From DASRDR01 sp035550795 (lineage in GTDB: Bacteria > Methylomirabilota > Methylomirabilia > Rokubacteriales > DASRDR01), in NCBI GenBank assembly GCA_035550795.1, contig DASZOL010000052.1, positions 1 to 64,000 of the forward strand: 64,000 nt of DNA, written 5' to 3'. The stretch's first letter is position 1. The number at the start of each line of letters is the position of its first letter. Of this stretch, positions 16,397-27,971 are shown piece after piece. The position numbers were made by a program, and so were the translations under genes. A model generated the notes under the pieces. It had not been told where the DNA came from. It was given only the letters and a program-made list of their open reading frames with translations, and did not search any database.

Positions 16397-17761
16397 TCAC
16401 GGCTGCCCCTCGCTGAACCCGGGTCCCACCCGCACCATGTTGGCCTGCATCCGCTGGAGGGTCCGGACGCTGATGCCGAGGATGCGGGCCGCGGCACGCT
16501 TGTCGCCCCGGACCTCTTCGAGGATGCGACGAATGTACTGGTTCTCCACCTCAGCCAGCGATGGGCGGACCCCCAGCTCACCGGTCGATCCCGGCGTGAA
16601 CTCGATCCGGAGGTCGTCACGCGTGATGACGCGCCCCTTTGCCAGGGTGGCCGCTCGCTCGACGACGTTCTCCAACTCGCGAACGTTCCCCGGCCAGTTG
16701 TGCTCGTGCAGCCACTTGAGGGCCTCCTCGTCGAAGCCCTCCAGCTCCTTGCCCATTCCGGCGGCCGCCCGCTTCAAGAAGTGCTCGGCCAGGAGCGGGA
16801 TGTCCTCGGGCCGCTCCCGGAGGCTGGGGATCCGGATCGGGATGACGGCCAACCGATAGTAGAGATCCTCCCGGAACTTGCCTTGCCGCACGAAGGCGGG
16901 GAGATCGCGGTTGGTGGCGCTGATGAGGCGCAGGTCCACCTTGATCTCCTCGTTGCCACCGACGGGGCGTATGACGCGATCCTGGAGCGCACGGAGAAGC
17001 TTGACCTGAAGAGACTGGGGCATCTCGGCGATCTCGTCGAGGAGCAGCGTGCCCCCCTGGGCCTCCACGAAGAGCCCGCGCCGCTTGCGGTCGGCGCCGG
17101 TGAACGCTCCTCGCTCGTGACCGAACAACTCGGATTCCAGAAGGGTCTCGGGAATGGCCGCACAGTTGACGGCAACGAGGGGGCCCTCCCGCCGGCCGCT
17201 ATGCCAGTGGATGGCCCGCGACACCAGCTCCTTGCCCGAGCCACTGTCGCCCAGCAGGAGGACCGGGGCGTCGGTGTCCGCGACCGCCCGGATCTGCTCG
17301 AACACGCCTTGCATTGCCTTCGACCGGCCCAGGATGTTGTCGAAGCTGTAGCGGCGCTCCACCTCGGCCCGAAGCCGACGATTCTCCTCCCGGAGTTGCT
17401 GGTCTTCCACCGCCCGCTTGACGACCAGGGACAACTCCGGAAGCTTGAACGGCTTCGTCAGGTAGTCATATGCACCCTGCCGCATGGCATCGATGGCGCT
17501 CTCGAGGCTCCCGAACGCGGTCATGAGGACCACGCGCGCGCGCGGCTGCACGCGCTGGGCTTCCCGCAGCACGCCCAGGCCGTCCACGGGTTCCATGACG
17601 AGGTCGGTCAGGACGACCGCGTACTCCTCGCGTCCCAGCGCGGTCTGGGCATCCTCCCCCCCGGTGACGGCGGTCACCGCCCAGCCGTCCATCTCCAGGT
17701 GACGGCGCAGGAGGGCAACCATGTCGGCATCGTTGTCCACCACGAGAATCCGAGGCTTCAT
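16397..17761 (-). CDS. NtrC-type sigma-54-dependent response regulator (enhancer-binding protein)
   Basis: 454 residues, full length. Receiver domain 1-120 with phospho-acceptor Asp53 (LTDLVMEP). Central AAA+ domain with Walker A GDSGSGKE, the sigma-54-contacting GAFTGA loop intact, Walker B GGTLLLDEIAEM and an arginine-finger region. C-terminal Fis-type helix-turn-helix (VRGDKRAAARILGISVRTLQRM). It must act with sigma-54 RNA polymerase from an upstream enhancer. Overlaps the kinase gene by 4 bases (cognate pair). It is the only sigma-54 activator in the window and the best candidate to bind the TGTCG/CGACA arrays. Confidence 0.95.
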   Translation of the reverse strand: MKPRILVVDNDADMVALLRRHLEMDGWAVTAVTGGEDAQTALGREEYAVVLTDLVMEPVDGLGVLREAQRVQPRARVVLMTAFGSLESAIDAMRQGAYDYLTKPFKLPELSLVVKRAVEDQQLREENRRLRAEVERRYSFDNILGRSKAMQGVFEQIRAVADTDAPVLLLGDSGSGKELVSRAIHWHSGRREGPLVAVNCAAIPETLLESELFGHERGAFTGADRKRRGLFVEAQGGTLLLDEIAEMPQSLQVKLLRALQDRVIRPVGGNEEIKVDLRLISATNRDLPAFVRQGKFREDLYYRLAVIPIRIPSLRERPEDIPLLAEHFLKRAAAGMGKELEGFDEEALKWLHEHNWPGNVRELENVVERAATLAKGRVITRDDLRIEFTPGSTGELGVRPSLAEVENQYIRRILEEVRGDKRAAARILGISVRTLQRMQANMVRVGPGFSEGQP

Positions 17762-19272
17762 GATCGCTCCCTCCTTGCGGCTGACTTGGCTTCTGACTCG
17801 GCGTCCGGCCTAGCGTCCGGGCCAGCCTCCGGCATCCAGATGGTGAAGGTGGTGCCCGTGCCAACCGTGCTCGCCACCCGAATCTCACTTCCGTTCGACC
17901 GGACGAGATCCCGACAGATCGCGAGTCCAAGACCGGCCCCTTCGCGCGCAGGCTTGGTGCTGAAGAAGGGATCGAAGATCCGGGGAAGCACGTTCTCGGG
18001 GATCCCCGACCCCGTGTCGCGCACCTCCAGGGCGACTCCCGAGCGCCCGTCGTCAGCCCGGTGCACTCCCGTGACCGTGACGCGCCCACCCGCCGGCGTC
18101 GCCTCGATGGCGTTCGTCAGCAGGTTGATCAGGACTTGCTGGAGATGGCCGGGGTCCACGAGGACCGGAGGCAGGTCCCCCGGGACCGAAACGCCCAGGG
18201 TCACGCCCCGGCTCCTGGCGAAGTGCTGGAGCAGCGGCCGCAGGACCTCCGTGACCGATCGAGGATCGGTGGCCGCGCGCTCGGGCTCGCGCTGGCGGAA
18301 GGGATCCAGGGCCGCGCGGATCATCCGGGAGATCCGGTCGATCTGGGTGACGATGACGTCGAGATCTTCCCGGAGGGGAGAATCCTTGGGCAGCGCGCGA
18401 AGCATCAGCTCGGCCCGACCGGCGATGATGTTGAGCGGCGTTCCCACCTCGTGGGCGATGCTCGAGCACAGCTTGCCGGCGACGGCGAGCGACTCGGTCT
18501 GTCGCAACCGTCGCATCAGATCGAGGGATCGCTCCGTCTCGGCCTCCTCGCGCTGGCGCGCCTCCTCCAGGCGCTCGGTCATCCGGTTGAACGCCGCCGC
18601 GACCTGGCCCAGCTCGTCAGTGCTCCGGGCCGGAATCACCGTCCGGGGCTCACCGCCGGCGACGCGCTCGATGCCCTGCATCAGGTCGGCCACCGGGCGG
18701 AACACGAGGCGCCGGAGGGCGAACCAGACGACGAGGCCGAGGAGGGCCATGAGCGCGGCGCCCTGCAGGGCAATCTTGTAGTTCTCCCCCAGGAGGTCGG
18801 CCTCCAGGCGCCCGGCGACGTGGGAGATCTCGAGAATCCCCTCTTCGAGCCCGGGCGACCGGAGAGGCAGTAGCTCGGTGTGGAGCCGAATCCCACCAGC
18901 CTTGTGCGCGACGATGACCGGCTGACCGGTCGCCCGAACCTGGCGATGCCGCTCGAGCGGCACGCCGGAGTCGCCTGCCAGGAGGTTCACGTCGACCCGT
19001 GCTGCGAGGCTTCCGTCCAGCAGGCGGATGCGCACGATCTCCGTCTGCTTGACGACGAGATCGTTGGCGAGGCGCCGCACGTCGGTCAGAGAGCCCCCTC
19101 GCAGGGCATTCTCCACGGCGAGCCGGATCGCGGTGTCGGTCACGCCCACCCTGAGCTCGAACTCCGTCTTTCGCTGCGCCCGCTCCTCTTGGAGGTTGAC
19201 GTACGCGTAGACGGCAATGACCAGGATCATCGGGACCAGCAGGAGAAGGACGAGGCGGAGTCGCAGTCCCAC
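17758..19272 (-). CDS. Membrane sensor histidine kinase, partner of the sigma-54 activator
   Basis: 504 residues from a GTG at 19272 (GAGAG upstream), giving MGLRLRLVLLLLVPMILVIAVYAYV, a first membrane helix. A periplasmic sensor of about 140 residues, a second helix (GAALMALLGLVVWFAL), HAMP (RPVADLMQGIERVAGGE...AFNRM), HisKA with H-box CSSIAHEVGTPLN, N-box LINLLTNAIEAT, and G-boxes DTGSGIPE and GAGLGLAICR follow. The longer open frame to 20064 is rejected because it lacks coding character and crosses the divergent lipoprotein gene. It likely senses an envelope or extracytoplasmic signal. Confidence 0.92.
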   Translation of the reverse strand: MGLRLRLVLLLLVPMILVIAVYAYVNLQEERAQRKTEFELRVGVTDTAIRLAVENALRGGSLTDVRRLANDLVVKQTEIVRIRLLDGSLAARVDVNLLAGDSGVPLERHRQVRATGQPVIVAHKAGGIRLHTELLPLRSPGLEEGILEISHVAGRLEADLLGENYKIALQGAALMALLGLVVWFALRRLVFRPVADLMQGIERVAGGEPRTVIPARSTDELGQVAAAFNRMTERLEEARQREEAETERSLDLMRRLRQTESLAVAGKLCSSIAHEVGTPLNIIAGRAELMLRALPKDSPLREDLDVIVTQIDRISRMIRAALDPFRQREPERAATDPRSVTEVLRPLLQHFARSRGVTLGVSVPGDLPPVLVDPGHLQQVLINLLTNAIEATPAGGRVTVTGVHRADDGRSGVALEVRDTGSGIPENVLPRIFDPFFSTKPAREGAGLGLAICRDLVRSNGSEIRVASTVGTGTTFTIWMPEAGPDARPDAESEAKSAARRERS

Positions 19273-19304
19273 GGGGGCTCTCAGTCTAGCACGTGCCGGA
19301 CACC

Positions 19305-19336
19305 CGACAGTTCGGCGTGAAGACGACACGATGGCG
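19305..19336. promoter_or_regulatory. Degenerate enhancer-like array upstream of the lipoprotein promoter
   Basis: CGACA-N3-CGGCG-N6-CGACA-N3-TGGCG: half-sites 1 and 3 are perfect and all four sit in the common register. Centred about 105 bp upstream of the -12 at 19425 and just upstream of the kinase gene, so it could also mediate autoregulation. A lone TGTCG lies at 19389. Confidence 0.5.
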
Positions 19337-19411
19337 GCGGGCCGAGCTGTTTTCCAGCCAGCCACACAGGCAGTTACGGTACACACGGTGTCGTCGCTCG
19401 TGAGGATCCCG

Positions 19412-19427
19412 TGGCATGTGCCTTGCT
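19412..19427 (+). promoter_or_regulatory. Sigma-54-type promoter of the YXWGXW-type lipoprotein gene
   Basis: TGGCATGTGCCTTGCT, a near-perfect match. Predicted start near 19437, giving a leader of about 185 bases that contains the tandem repeat at 19449-19490. Confidence 0.65.
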
Positions 19428-19448
19428 CCGACCGAGCCTTGAACGCGC

Positions 19449-19490
19449 GAGTCGATCCCTGCAACGTGAGAGTCGATCCCTGCAACGTGA
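19449..19490. repeat. Perfect tandem 21-bp duplication in the 5' leader
   Basis: Two abutting identical copies (19449-19469 and 19470-19490) of a 21-bp unit that begins GAGTCGATCC and ends AACGTGA, just after the predicted transcription start. Confidence 0.85.
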
Positions 19491-19622
19491 AAGGAGCGGG
19501 TGACGAAGATGGAGCGCTGGACGATCCAGGGATTGCTTGTCCCACGGGCCGCCGGTGAATCCAAGCGCCTCGCGGCTCTGATGCAGGCTGTGCTCGGACA
19601 CGGAGCGGAGGGCGCGAGGACG

Positions 19623-19931
19623 ATGAGTCGGTCCATCCTGGGAGGTCTCTTGATAGCTGGGCTGGCCTTGGGTGGCTGCTACTTGCCGAACTCGTCCGTC
19701 CAGTCTCCCCCGCCGCCTCCGGCAGCCCCCGTGGAGACGGTGCCGACTCAGCCTGGCTCGGCGTACGTCTGGATCCCCGGCTCCTATACGTGGCAGCCTG
19801 CCAGTCGCACCTACGTCTGGGTCCCAGGCCACTGGACCATCCCCCCCAAGGGCTACGTCTGGGTACCGGGCCACTGGGAGACGCAGGCGAGCGGCACGAC
19901 GTGGGTCGATGGGGCGTGGCGTCACAACTGA
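19623..19931 (+). CDS. Lipoprotein with repeated W-x-PG-xW motifs (YXWGXW/BcpO-like)
   Basis: 102 residues from the ATG at 19623 (GAGGACG upstream). Lipobox LAGLALGGC, a proline-rich linker (SPPPPPAAP), then three repeats: YVWIPGSYTW, YVWVPGHWTI and YVWVPGHWET, ending TTWVDGAWRHN. The aromatic repeat matches the YXWGXW family of envelope lipoproteins; function unknown. Under a sigma-54-type promoter and divergent from the kinase/activator operon. Confidence 0.78.
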   Translation: MSRSILGGLLIAGLALGGCYLPNSSVQSPPPPPAAPVETVPTQPGSAYVWIPGSYTWQPASRTYVWVPGHWTIPPKGYVWVPGHWETQASGTTWVDGAWRHN

Positions 19932-19950
19932 CGGCAGGGGTGCACGGTCC

Positions 19951-20217
19951 ATGCCGGACACAGGCCCGGGTGCCGTGACGCCCCTGGGGGTTCGCCTTCG
20001 CGGGCTGCTTCGGCGACTGCGGCAGAGGCCGACCCTCCCCCGGACTGAGTTCAACCCCGCGCAACCAGCCAAGGGCTCAGAAGTTCGGATCGTTCGCTGC
20101 GGCCTCCACGGGATCGCGCATGATAGCGAGCGGGAAGTGTGCCCCGAATGTGCAAAAGGCGCGCTTCCACCAAGCGAGGACCGTGGTGTCCGCGGGCCTC
20201 GCTCTCAGCCCCGATAG
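19951..20217 (+). CDS. Possible small zinc-binding protein
   Basis: 88 residues. AGGGGTG lies about 10 bases before the ATG. A basic N-terminal half is followed by RCGLHGIAHDSEREVCPECAKG with Cys50, His53, Cys64 and Cys67, a plausible zinc knuckle. No family recognised. It starts 20 bases after the lipoprotein stop, so it could be co-transcribed. The lack of any other gene here and the Cys/His spacing are the only support. Confidence 0.4.
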   Translation: MPDTGPGAVTPLGVRLRGLLRRLRQRPTLPRTEFNPAQPAKGSEVRIVRCGLHGIAHDSEREVCPECAKGALPPSEDRGVRGPRSQPR

Positions 20218-20254
20218 ACCCCTCGGCAGGTCGCGGGCAACCTGACATCCAGGC

Positions 20255-20286
20255 CGACATGATGTCGCTCAGGCGACACCATGTCG
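20255..20286. promoter_or_regulatory. Best enhancer-like array in the window (four perfect half-sites)
   Basis: CGACA-N3-TGTCG-N6-CGACA-N3-TGTCG, all 20 half-site bases perfect. Centred about 116 bp upstream of the -12 at 20386. The first ATG of the long open frame (20281) lies inside this array, so it cannot be the true start if the promoter is real. Confidence 0.7.
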
Positions 20287-20372
20287 CGGCGCGCGAAAGC
20301 GCACCCGAGCGAGAACGGGAACACGCGCGCGAATCTCCAGCGATCCGGGGCCGAGGTCGCCAAGCGACTGCG

Positions 20373-20388
20373 TGGAACCGGCGTTGCA
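20373..20388 (+). promoter_or_regulatory. Sigma-54-type promoter of the sugar/trehalose/encapsulin operon
   Basis: TGGAACCGGCGTTGCA: GG-N10-GC with a perfect TTGCA; the -24 element has A for C. Predicted start near 20399, only about 5 bases before the ATG at 20404, so either translation is nearly leaderless or a later start is used. Confidence 0.5.
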
Positions 20389-20403
20389 TCTCCCTCCGAC
20401 ATC

Positions 20404-21437
20404 ATGGCGACGGTTGCCGCTTTCGAGCTATCGGCGGGCGCCGTCGCGACCGAGCGATCCCACGCGGCCCTGTGCGACCGACGCGCGGCCGCTGGGTCAT
20501 CGTCGCTGCTCTGGGCGGTCGTCCTCGCGGGCGGCTGGGGCGTCCGCCTGCGGCCTCTCACGCGCCTGCTATCCGGGGACAACCGGCCCAAGCAATACGC
20601 CACCTTGACCGGCTCGCGCTCCCTGCTCCAGCAGACCCTGGACCGTACCGGGCTTCGAATCCCCAGCGAGCGCACCGTCGTCATCAGCCTGGAAGCTCAT
20701 GCGAGCTATCTGGCGGCCGCGCTCGCCGGTCACGGCGCGCGCGTGCTCCTCCAGCCGAGCGACCGCGGAACGGCGGCGGGCGTGCTCCTGCCTGCCCACT
20801 GGATCCGGGGACGCGCTCCGGACGCCACCGTGGCTGTCTTCCCGTCGGACCACTTCGTCCAGGAGGGGGAGGCCTTCATGGACCAGGTGGCGGACGCGGC
20901 CTCCTTTGTGGACGAGCATCCCGGGCGGATCGTTCTCCTGGGTATCCATGCCACGGATCCGGAGACGGAGTACGGCTGGATCGAGCCGGGGCCGGTGCTC
21001 GGCCAGGCTGGGCGCAACACCGTCCGCACCGTTCAACGATTCATCGAGAAGCCGTCCCCCGAAGTAGCGCGCACATGCCTCGCGGCGGGGGCATCGTGGA
21101 ATACCTTCGTCTTCGTGGCGAAGGCGAAGACGCTCGTTCAGGCGGGCCGGCAGTGTGTTCCGCGCATCCATTCGCTCCTAGATCGTATTGTGCACGGCAC
21201 CGGACGCATGGCGCGCCCTGAGGACATCCGACGGGCTTCTGCAGCCCTCCCCCGGGCCAACTTTTCCCGCGACGTCCTCGAGCACGTGCTGCCGATGCTG
21301 GCCGTCACGACCCTGACCGAAGTGACCTGGTGCGACTGGGGATCCCCCCGCCGCGTCGTCGCGAGCCTGAAGCTCCTGGGGATCCGGCCGGCGTGGCTCG
21401 ATCAGCTGACCGAGCCGGTCGAGACCGGCTCGGGGGG

Positions 21438-21441
<4 letters not shown>
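20404..21441 (+). CDS. Sugar-1-phosphate nucleotidyltransferase (mannose-1-phosphate guanylyltransferase-like)
   Basis: 345 residues from the ATG at 20404; the start is uncertain. Signature WAVVLAGGWGVRLRPLTR...DNRPKQYATL (LAGGxGxRLxPLT...RPKQ) plus VAVFPSDHFVQ and FIEKP are typical of GDP-mannose pyrophosphorylases. EYGWIEPG and ASWNTFVFVAK also fit that family. It would make GDP-mannose (or another NDP-sugar) for surface polysaccharide. It heads a run of coupled genes: its stop overlaps the GlgX start by 4 bases. Confidence 0.82.
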
Positions 21442-23584
<2,143 letters not shown>

Positions 23585-23588
<4 letters not shown>

Positions 23589-26587
23589 CGGCGGCCGAGC
23601 AGAGCGCATTGCCGGCCGGCGGCGGTTCGGGCGGAGGGCGCTCCCCCCGGGGGGCACGAATCCCCGGCGCCACGTATCGCCTCCAGCTCGGAGCGAACCT
23701 GACGTTCCGCGACGCCCGCGACCTCGTGCCCTACCTGGCCGATCTGGGGGTCACCGACTGCTACCTCTCCCCGATTCTGGAGACGTGCGCGCCGGATTCC
23801 CACGGCTACGACGTGGCGAATCACGGGCAGCTCAATCTGGCCCTCGGCGGCGAGGCGGCTTACGAGGCGCTCGCGGACGCACTCCGGACGCGCGGGATGG
23901 GTCAGCTGGTCGACGTGGTCCCGAACCACATGGGAATCGCGCGGGGGCGGAACGGATGGTGGCAAGACGTCCTCGAGAACGGAGCGGCTTCGCCATTCGC
24001 GTCGTTCTTCGACATCGACTGGGAGCCTCCCAAGCCGGAGCTGCGGAACCAGGTCCTGCTTCCGATCCTCGAGGCCCATTACGGCCGCGTCCTCGAGAAT
24101 CAGGGTCTGCGGCTGCACTACGAGGACGGCGCGTTCCTGGTCCGCTACCACGACTGGGTCCTCCCCATCAGCCCCTGCACGTATCCTCAGATCCTGACCT
24201 GCCGGCTGCCCGAGCTGGAAGAAGCGCTCGGGCGCGACGATCCGCAGGTCCGGGAGCTGCAGAGCATCGCCGCCGCCGCCGCACGCTTGCCTGCGCGCAC
24301 GGAAACCGAGCCCGAGCGACAGGCGGAACGGGCCCGCCAGAAGGAGGTCGTGAAGCGCCGGCTCGACACGCTCACGCGTGAGGCGCCGGGCGTCAAGGGG
24401 TTCGTCGACGAGACGCTGTGGCTCTTCAACGGCGTTCCCGGCCGGCCCGACAGCTTCGACCGGCTCGACGCGCTTCTGAGCGCCCAGGCCTATCGCGTGG
24501 CGTACTGGGGCGTCGCCGGGGACGAGATCAACTACCGGCGCTTCTTCGACATCAACGACCTGGCGGCGATCCGCATGGAGGACCCCGCCGTCTTCGAGGC
24601 GGCCCACCGGCTCCTCTTCCGCCTGATCCGCGAGGGGCGCATCACCGGGCTGCGGATCGATCATCCCGACGGTCTGTACGCACCGGCCGGCTACCTGGGC
24701 GCCCTCCAGGAGCGATGCGGCGGCGAGCACTCCGGCGCGCCCGAGGAGCCGCCGGCGGCTCGTCCCTTCTACGTGGTGGTGGAGAAGGTGCTGATGCCGG
24801 CCGAATCGCTTCCCGCGCACTGGCCGGTGCACGGCACCACCGGCTACGAGCTCCTGAATGCGCTGAACGGCCTCTTCGTGGATCCCAGGGGCGTGCGTTC
24901 GCTTGATCAGACATACCAGCGCTTCACCGGTCTGACCGCACCCTTCGTCGACGTCGTCCACGAGGCGAAGCGGCTCGTCACCGACACGACGATGGCGAGC
25001 GAGCTGAACGTCCTGGGCCGGCGTCTCGGACGCCTCGCGGAGCAGCGGCGCGAGTCACGGGACTTCACGGGGCGGAGTCTCACGGAGGGCCTGCGCGAAA
25101 TCATCTCGTGCTTTCCGGTCTATCGGACCTACGTGGGCGACGACGGCCAGGCGGCCGGTGTGCGCGACCGCGACCACGTGGCGGCGGCCGTGGCGGCGGC
25201 CAAGCGCCGTAGCCCCGCCACGAACGCGTCAGTGTTCGACTTCATCAAGGACCTCCTCTGCCGCACCGGCGACCTGGACTTCGTGCGGAGGTTCCAGCAG
25301 CTGACCGGACCGGTCACCGCCAAGGGCGTGGAGGACACCGCCTTCTACCGGTACAACCGTCTGCTCTCGCTGAACGAGGTCGGCGGCGCTCCCGACCACT
25401 TCGGCACGCCGGCGCCGGAGTTTCACCGGCTCAATGCAGAGCGACTGGCCCGCTGGCCGCACTCGCTCTCGGCCACCTCGACCCACGACACGAAGCGGAG
25501 CGAGGATGTGCGAGCCCGCATTAACGTGCTCTCGGAGTTGCCGCTCGAGTGGCGCGTCCGCCTCCGCACCTGGCATCGCCTGAACCGTCGTCATCGCACC
25601 CTGGTCGACGGTCACCCGGCGCCCGACCCGAACGAGGAATACCTCCTCTACCAGACGCTGATCGGCGCCTGGCCGATGGAGCCCGCGCCCGACGCCGAGC
25701 ACGCGGTCTTCGTCGAGCGCATCCAGCAGCTCATGCTCAAGTCGCTCCGGGAGGCGAAGGTTCACGCGAGCTGGGTGAATCCACATCCCGCCTACGACGC
25801 CGCCGTGGTCCGCTTCGTCGCGGCGATCCTCGACCGCGCCGGCCCGCCGCGGCGGGCACCGGGACGGCTGCGCCGCCTCATCGGCGCCATCGTGACCGAG
25901 GACGACGGGAATCCCTTCCTCGCGGACTTTTTGGCGTTCCAGCAGCGCGTGGCGGAGGCGGGCATCTACAATTCCCTCGCCCAGACGCTCCTCAAGCTCG
26001 TCCTGCCCGGCGTCCCGGACACGTACCAGGGAACCGAGACGTGGGACATGAGCCTGGTGGACCCGGACAACCGGCGGCCCGTGGACTACGCGCGTCTCCG
26101 CGCCGATCTGGACGCCATCCGCCGGACCCTGGCCCAGCCGGATCCCGACATTGCCGGACTCGCCCGCTCGCTCCTTGACACCAGGACGGACGGACGGATC
26201 AAGCTCTACGTGACGCACCGGGCCCTCGATAGCCGGCGGCGGAGACCGGGGCTGTTCGCCGAAGGCGCCTACCTTCCGCTCGAGACCCAGGGCCATCGCC
26301 GGGAGCACGTCGTGGCGATCGGGCGCGAGCGCGGGCGTGAAGCGGCCATCTCCGTCGTCCCCCGCTTCATCGCCCGGCTCCACCTGACGAGCCCACCGCT
26401 CGGGCCGTCGGTGTGGGGCGGGACGTGGCTGGCCCTCCCGGAGACGCTGGCATCGCGCGCCTACCGCAACGTGCTGACGGGGGAAGCGGTGCCGGTCGTG
26501 ACCCGCGAGGGGCGTCCGGGCCTGGCTCTCGAGACGGCGCTCGCGATCTTGCCGGTGGCGCTCCTCGAGGCGACGGACGTTCACTGA
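23585..26587 (+). CDS. treY: Malto-oligosyltrehalose synthase TreY
   Basis: 1000 residues from a GTG at 23585 overlapping the GlgX stop by 4 bases. IPGATYRLQLGANLTFRDARDLVPYLADLGVTDCYLSPI is the classic TreY opening. DVVPNHMGI, GLRIDHPDGLYAP and the closing GVPDTYQGTETWDMSLVDPDNRRPVDY are diagnostic. It converts the reducing end of maltodextrin to trehalose. TreZ, which releases trehalose, is not in the window, so the pathway must be completed elsewhere. Slightly longer than typical (about 700-950 residues). Confidence 0.95.
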
Positions 26588-26630
26588 ACCGATCACGCGG
26601 GACCCGATCCAGTCCCGACGGAGGACGCTC

Positions 26631-27029
26631 ATGGCAGGCAGCTCGGCAGCGTTTCACGAGAGGGAAGACGCGCTCGCGCCGGCGACGCGAGACATGCACC
26701 GCGCCATCGTCAGCCTGATGGAGGAGCTGGAAGCCATCGACTGGTATCAGCAGCGCATCGAGGCGGCCGGGGACGGCGAGCTGCAGGAGATCCTCAGCCA
26801 CAACCGGGATGAGGAGAAGGAGCACGCCGCCATGGTCCTGGAGTGGATCCGCCGGCGAGACCCGGGGTTCGACGAGGTCCTGCGGACCTTCCTGTTCACG
26901 GAGGGGCCCATCACCGCGCTTGAGCCGGGCTCACCGACCGGCAATGGGCAGCGCGGCTCCGGGAAGGGCGCCGGCGAGCCGTCCGTGACCGTGGGATCGC
27001 TCAGAGGAGCACGCCGATGGACATCCTGA
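26631..27029 (+). CDS. Encapsulated ferritin (EncFtn) cargo protein
   Basis: 132 residues. A short two-helix ferritin half: VSLMEELEAIDWYQQRIEAAGDGELQEILSHNRDEEKEHAAMVLEWI, with Glu32, Tyr39, Glu62 and His65 in the positions I recall for the ferroxidase centre of the Rhodospirillum rubrum protein. A Gly/Pro-rich linker leads to a C-terminal loading peptide TVGSLRGA that docks the cargo inside encapsulin. It oxidises Fe(II) for storage in the shell. The end overlaps the shell gene start; 43 bases separate it from TreY, suggesting one long transcript. Confidence 0.93.
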   Translation: MAGSSAAFHEREDALAPATRDMHRAIVSLMEELEAIDWYQQRIEAAGDGELQEILSHNRDEEKEHAAMVLEWIRRRDPGFDEVLRTFLFTEGPITALEPGSPTGNGQRGSGKGAGEPSVTVGSLRGARRWTS

Positions 27030-27829
27030 GACGCAGCAGCGCCCAGCTGTCGGACCGGGTCTGGAAGGAACTGGACGAGGCGGCGGCCACCGCGGCCCGG
27101 AACGTCATGACCGCCCGGCGGGTCGCCACGTTCGACGGCCCGCGGGGTTGGGATTACATCGCGGCGCCGCTCGGCACCATGCAGGCCTGTGCGACGCGCG
27201 AGGGGAAGGCGGTCGTGTGCGTCCCGGAGATCGCGCTGCTCGCCCAGCTCCGCGCGGACTTCAGCCTGCCCTGGTCCGCGGTCGAGGCGTTCGAGCGGGG
27301 AGGTCCGGCGCTCGACGCGGCGCCCGCCGAGGGCGCCGCACGTGAGGTCGGGCTCGCGGAGGACCGCCTCGCGTACTCGGGGCAGCCCGTGGGCACCGGG
27401 TTCCTCGAGGACACGCGCTCGCCGCGGATCCGGCTGGGAGACTGGTCGGACCCGGCGCGCGTCATCGCCGATCTCATCCGTGCCGTGGAGATGCTGGACC
27501 GACTCGCGATCCCCGGGCCGTACGAGGCGATCCTGTCCGCCGATCGCTACTACGCCTACCTCTCGGCCGCGAACCAGGGCTACCCGGTGCCCCGCCACAC
27601 GAAGAACATCGTCGCCGAGGTTCACAGGTCCCTCGTGATGCAGGATGGCGGCGCGCTGTTCTCGATGCGCGGTGGCGATTTCATCCTCACCGTGGGCGGT
27701 GATCTCGCGGTGGGCTACCGGTCACACGATCGTGACGCGCTCCACCTGTTCTGCGTGGAGACCCTCGCCCCTCAGACCCTCGATCCCGACGCGGTCTGCC
27801 TGCTGGAGGGAGGCGCCTCCAAAGCCTGA
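27017..27829 (+). CDS. Family 1 encapsulin shell protein
   Basis: 270 residues, the usual length for a T=1 encapsulin (HK97 fold). MDILRRSSAQLSDRVWKELDEAAATAARNVMTARRVATFDGPRGWDYIAAPLGTM is the family's N-terminal arm, and the middle and C-terminal parts (GPYEAILSADRYYAYLSAA; FILTVGGDLAVGYRSHDRDALHLFCVETLAPQTLDPDAVCLL) are equally typical. Self-assembles into a protein nanocompartment; cargo is the EncFtn encoded just upstream, giving an iron-storage/oxidative-defence organelle. Confidence 0.95.
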   Translation: MDILRRSSAQLSDRVWKELDEAAATAARNVMTARRVATFDGPRGWDYIAAPLGTMQACATREGKAVVCVPEIALLAQLRADFSLPWSAVEAFERGGPALDAAPAEGAAREVGLAEDRLAYSGQPVGTGFLEDTRSPRIRLGDWSDPARVIADLIRAVEMLDRLAIPGPYEAILSADRYYAYLSAANQGYPVPRHTKNIVAEVHRSLVMQDGGALFSMRGGDFILTVGGDLAVGYRSHDRDALHLFCVETLAPQTLDPDAVCLLEGGASKA

Positions 27830-27849
27830 TCCCACATCGCGATCCGTCG

Positions 27850-27881
27850 CGCCACCGAGTCGCCGGCTCGACACGGTGGCG
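27850..27881. promoter_or_regulatory. Enhancer-like array upstream of the M48/PsiE-like unit
   Basis: CGCCA-N3-AGTCG-N6-CGACA-N3-TGGCG in the common register (half-sites 4, 4, 5 and 3 of 5 matches). Centred about 92 bp upstream of the -12 at 27957. Confidence 0.5.
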
Positions 27882-27943
27882 CGCGATCCCCGCGCCCCAG
27901 CCGCGCCAAATCGCGCTCTCCAGCACGAGACGCCGGGCCCGCA

Positions 27944-27959
27944 TGGCACGTGCCTTGCT
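27944..27959 (+). promoter_or_regulatory. Sigma-54-type promoter (best match in the window)
   Basis: TGGCACGTGCCTTGCT fits the consensus at every conserved position. Predicted start near 27969, immediately before the ATG at 27972 and about 230 bases before the M48 gene. Confidence 0.7.
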
Positions 27960-27971
27960 CCCCTCCTTGTC

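Noticed and set aside
19273..20064. N-terminal 264 residues of the longest histidine-kinase frame
   Set aside because: They cross a better-supported lipoprotein gene on the other strand and have no domain; a GTG at 19272 gives a normal membrane-helix start.
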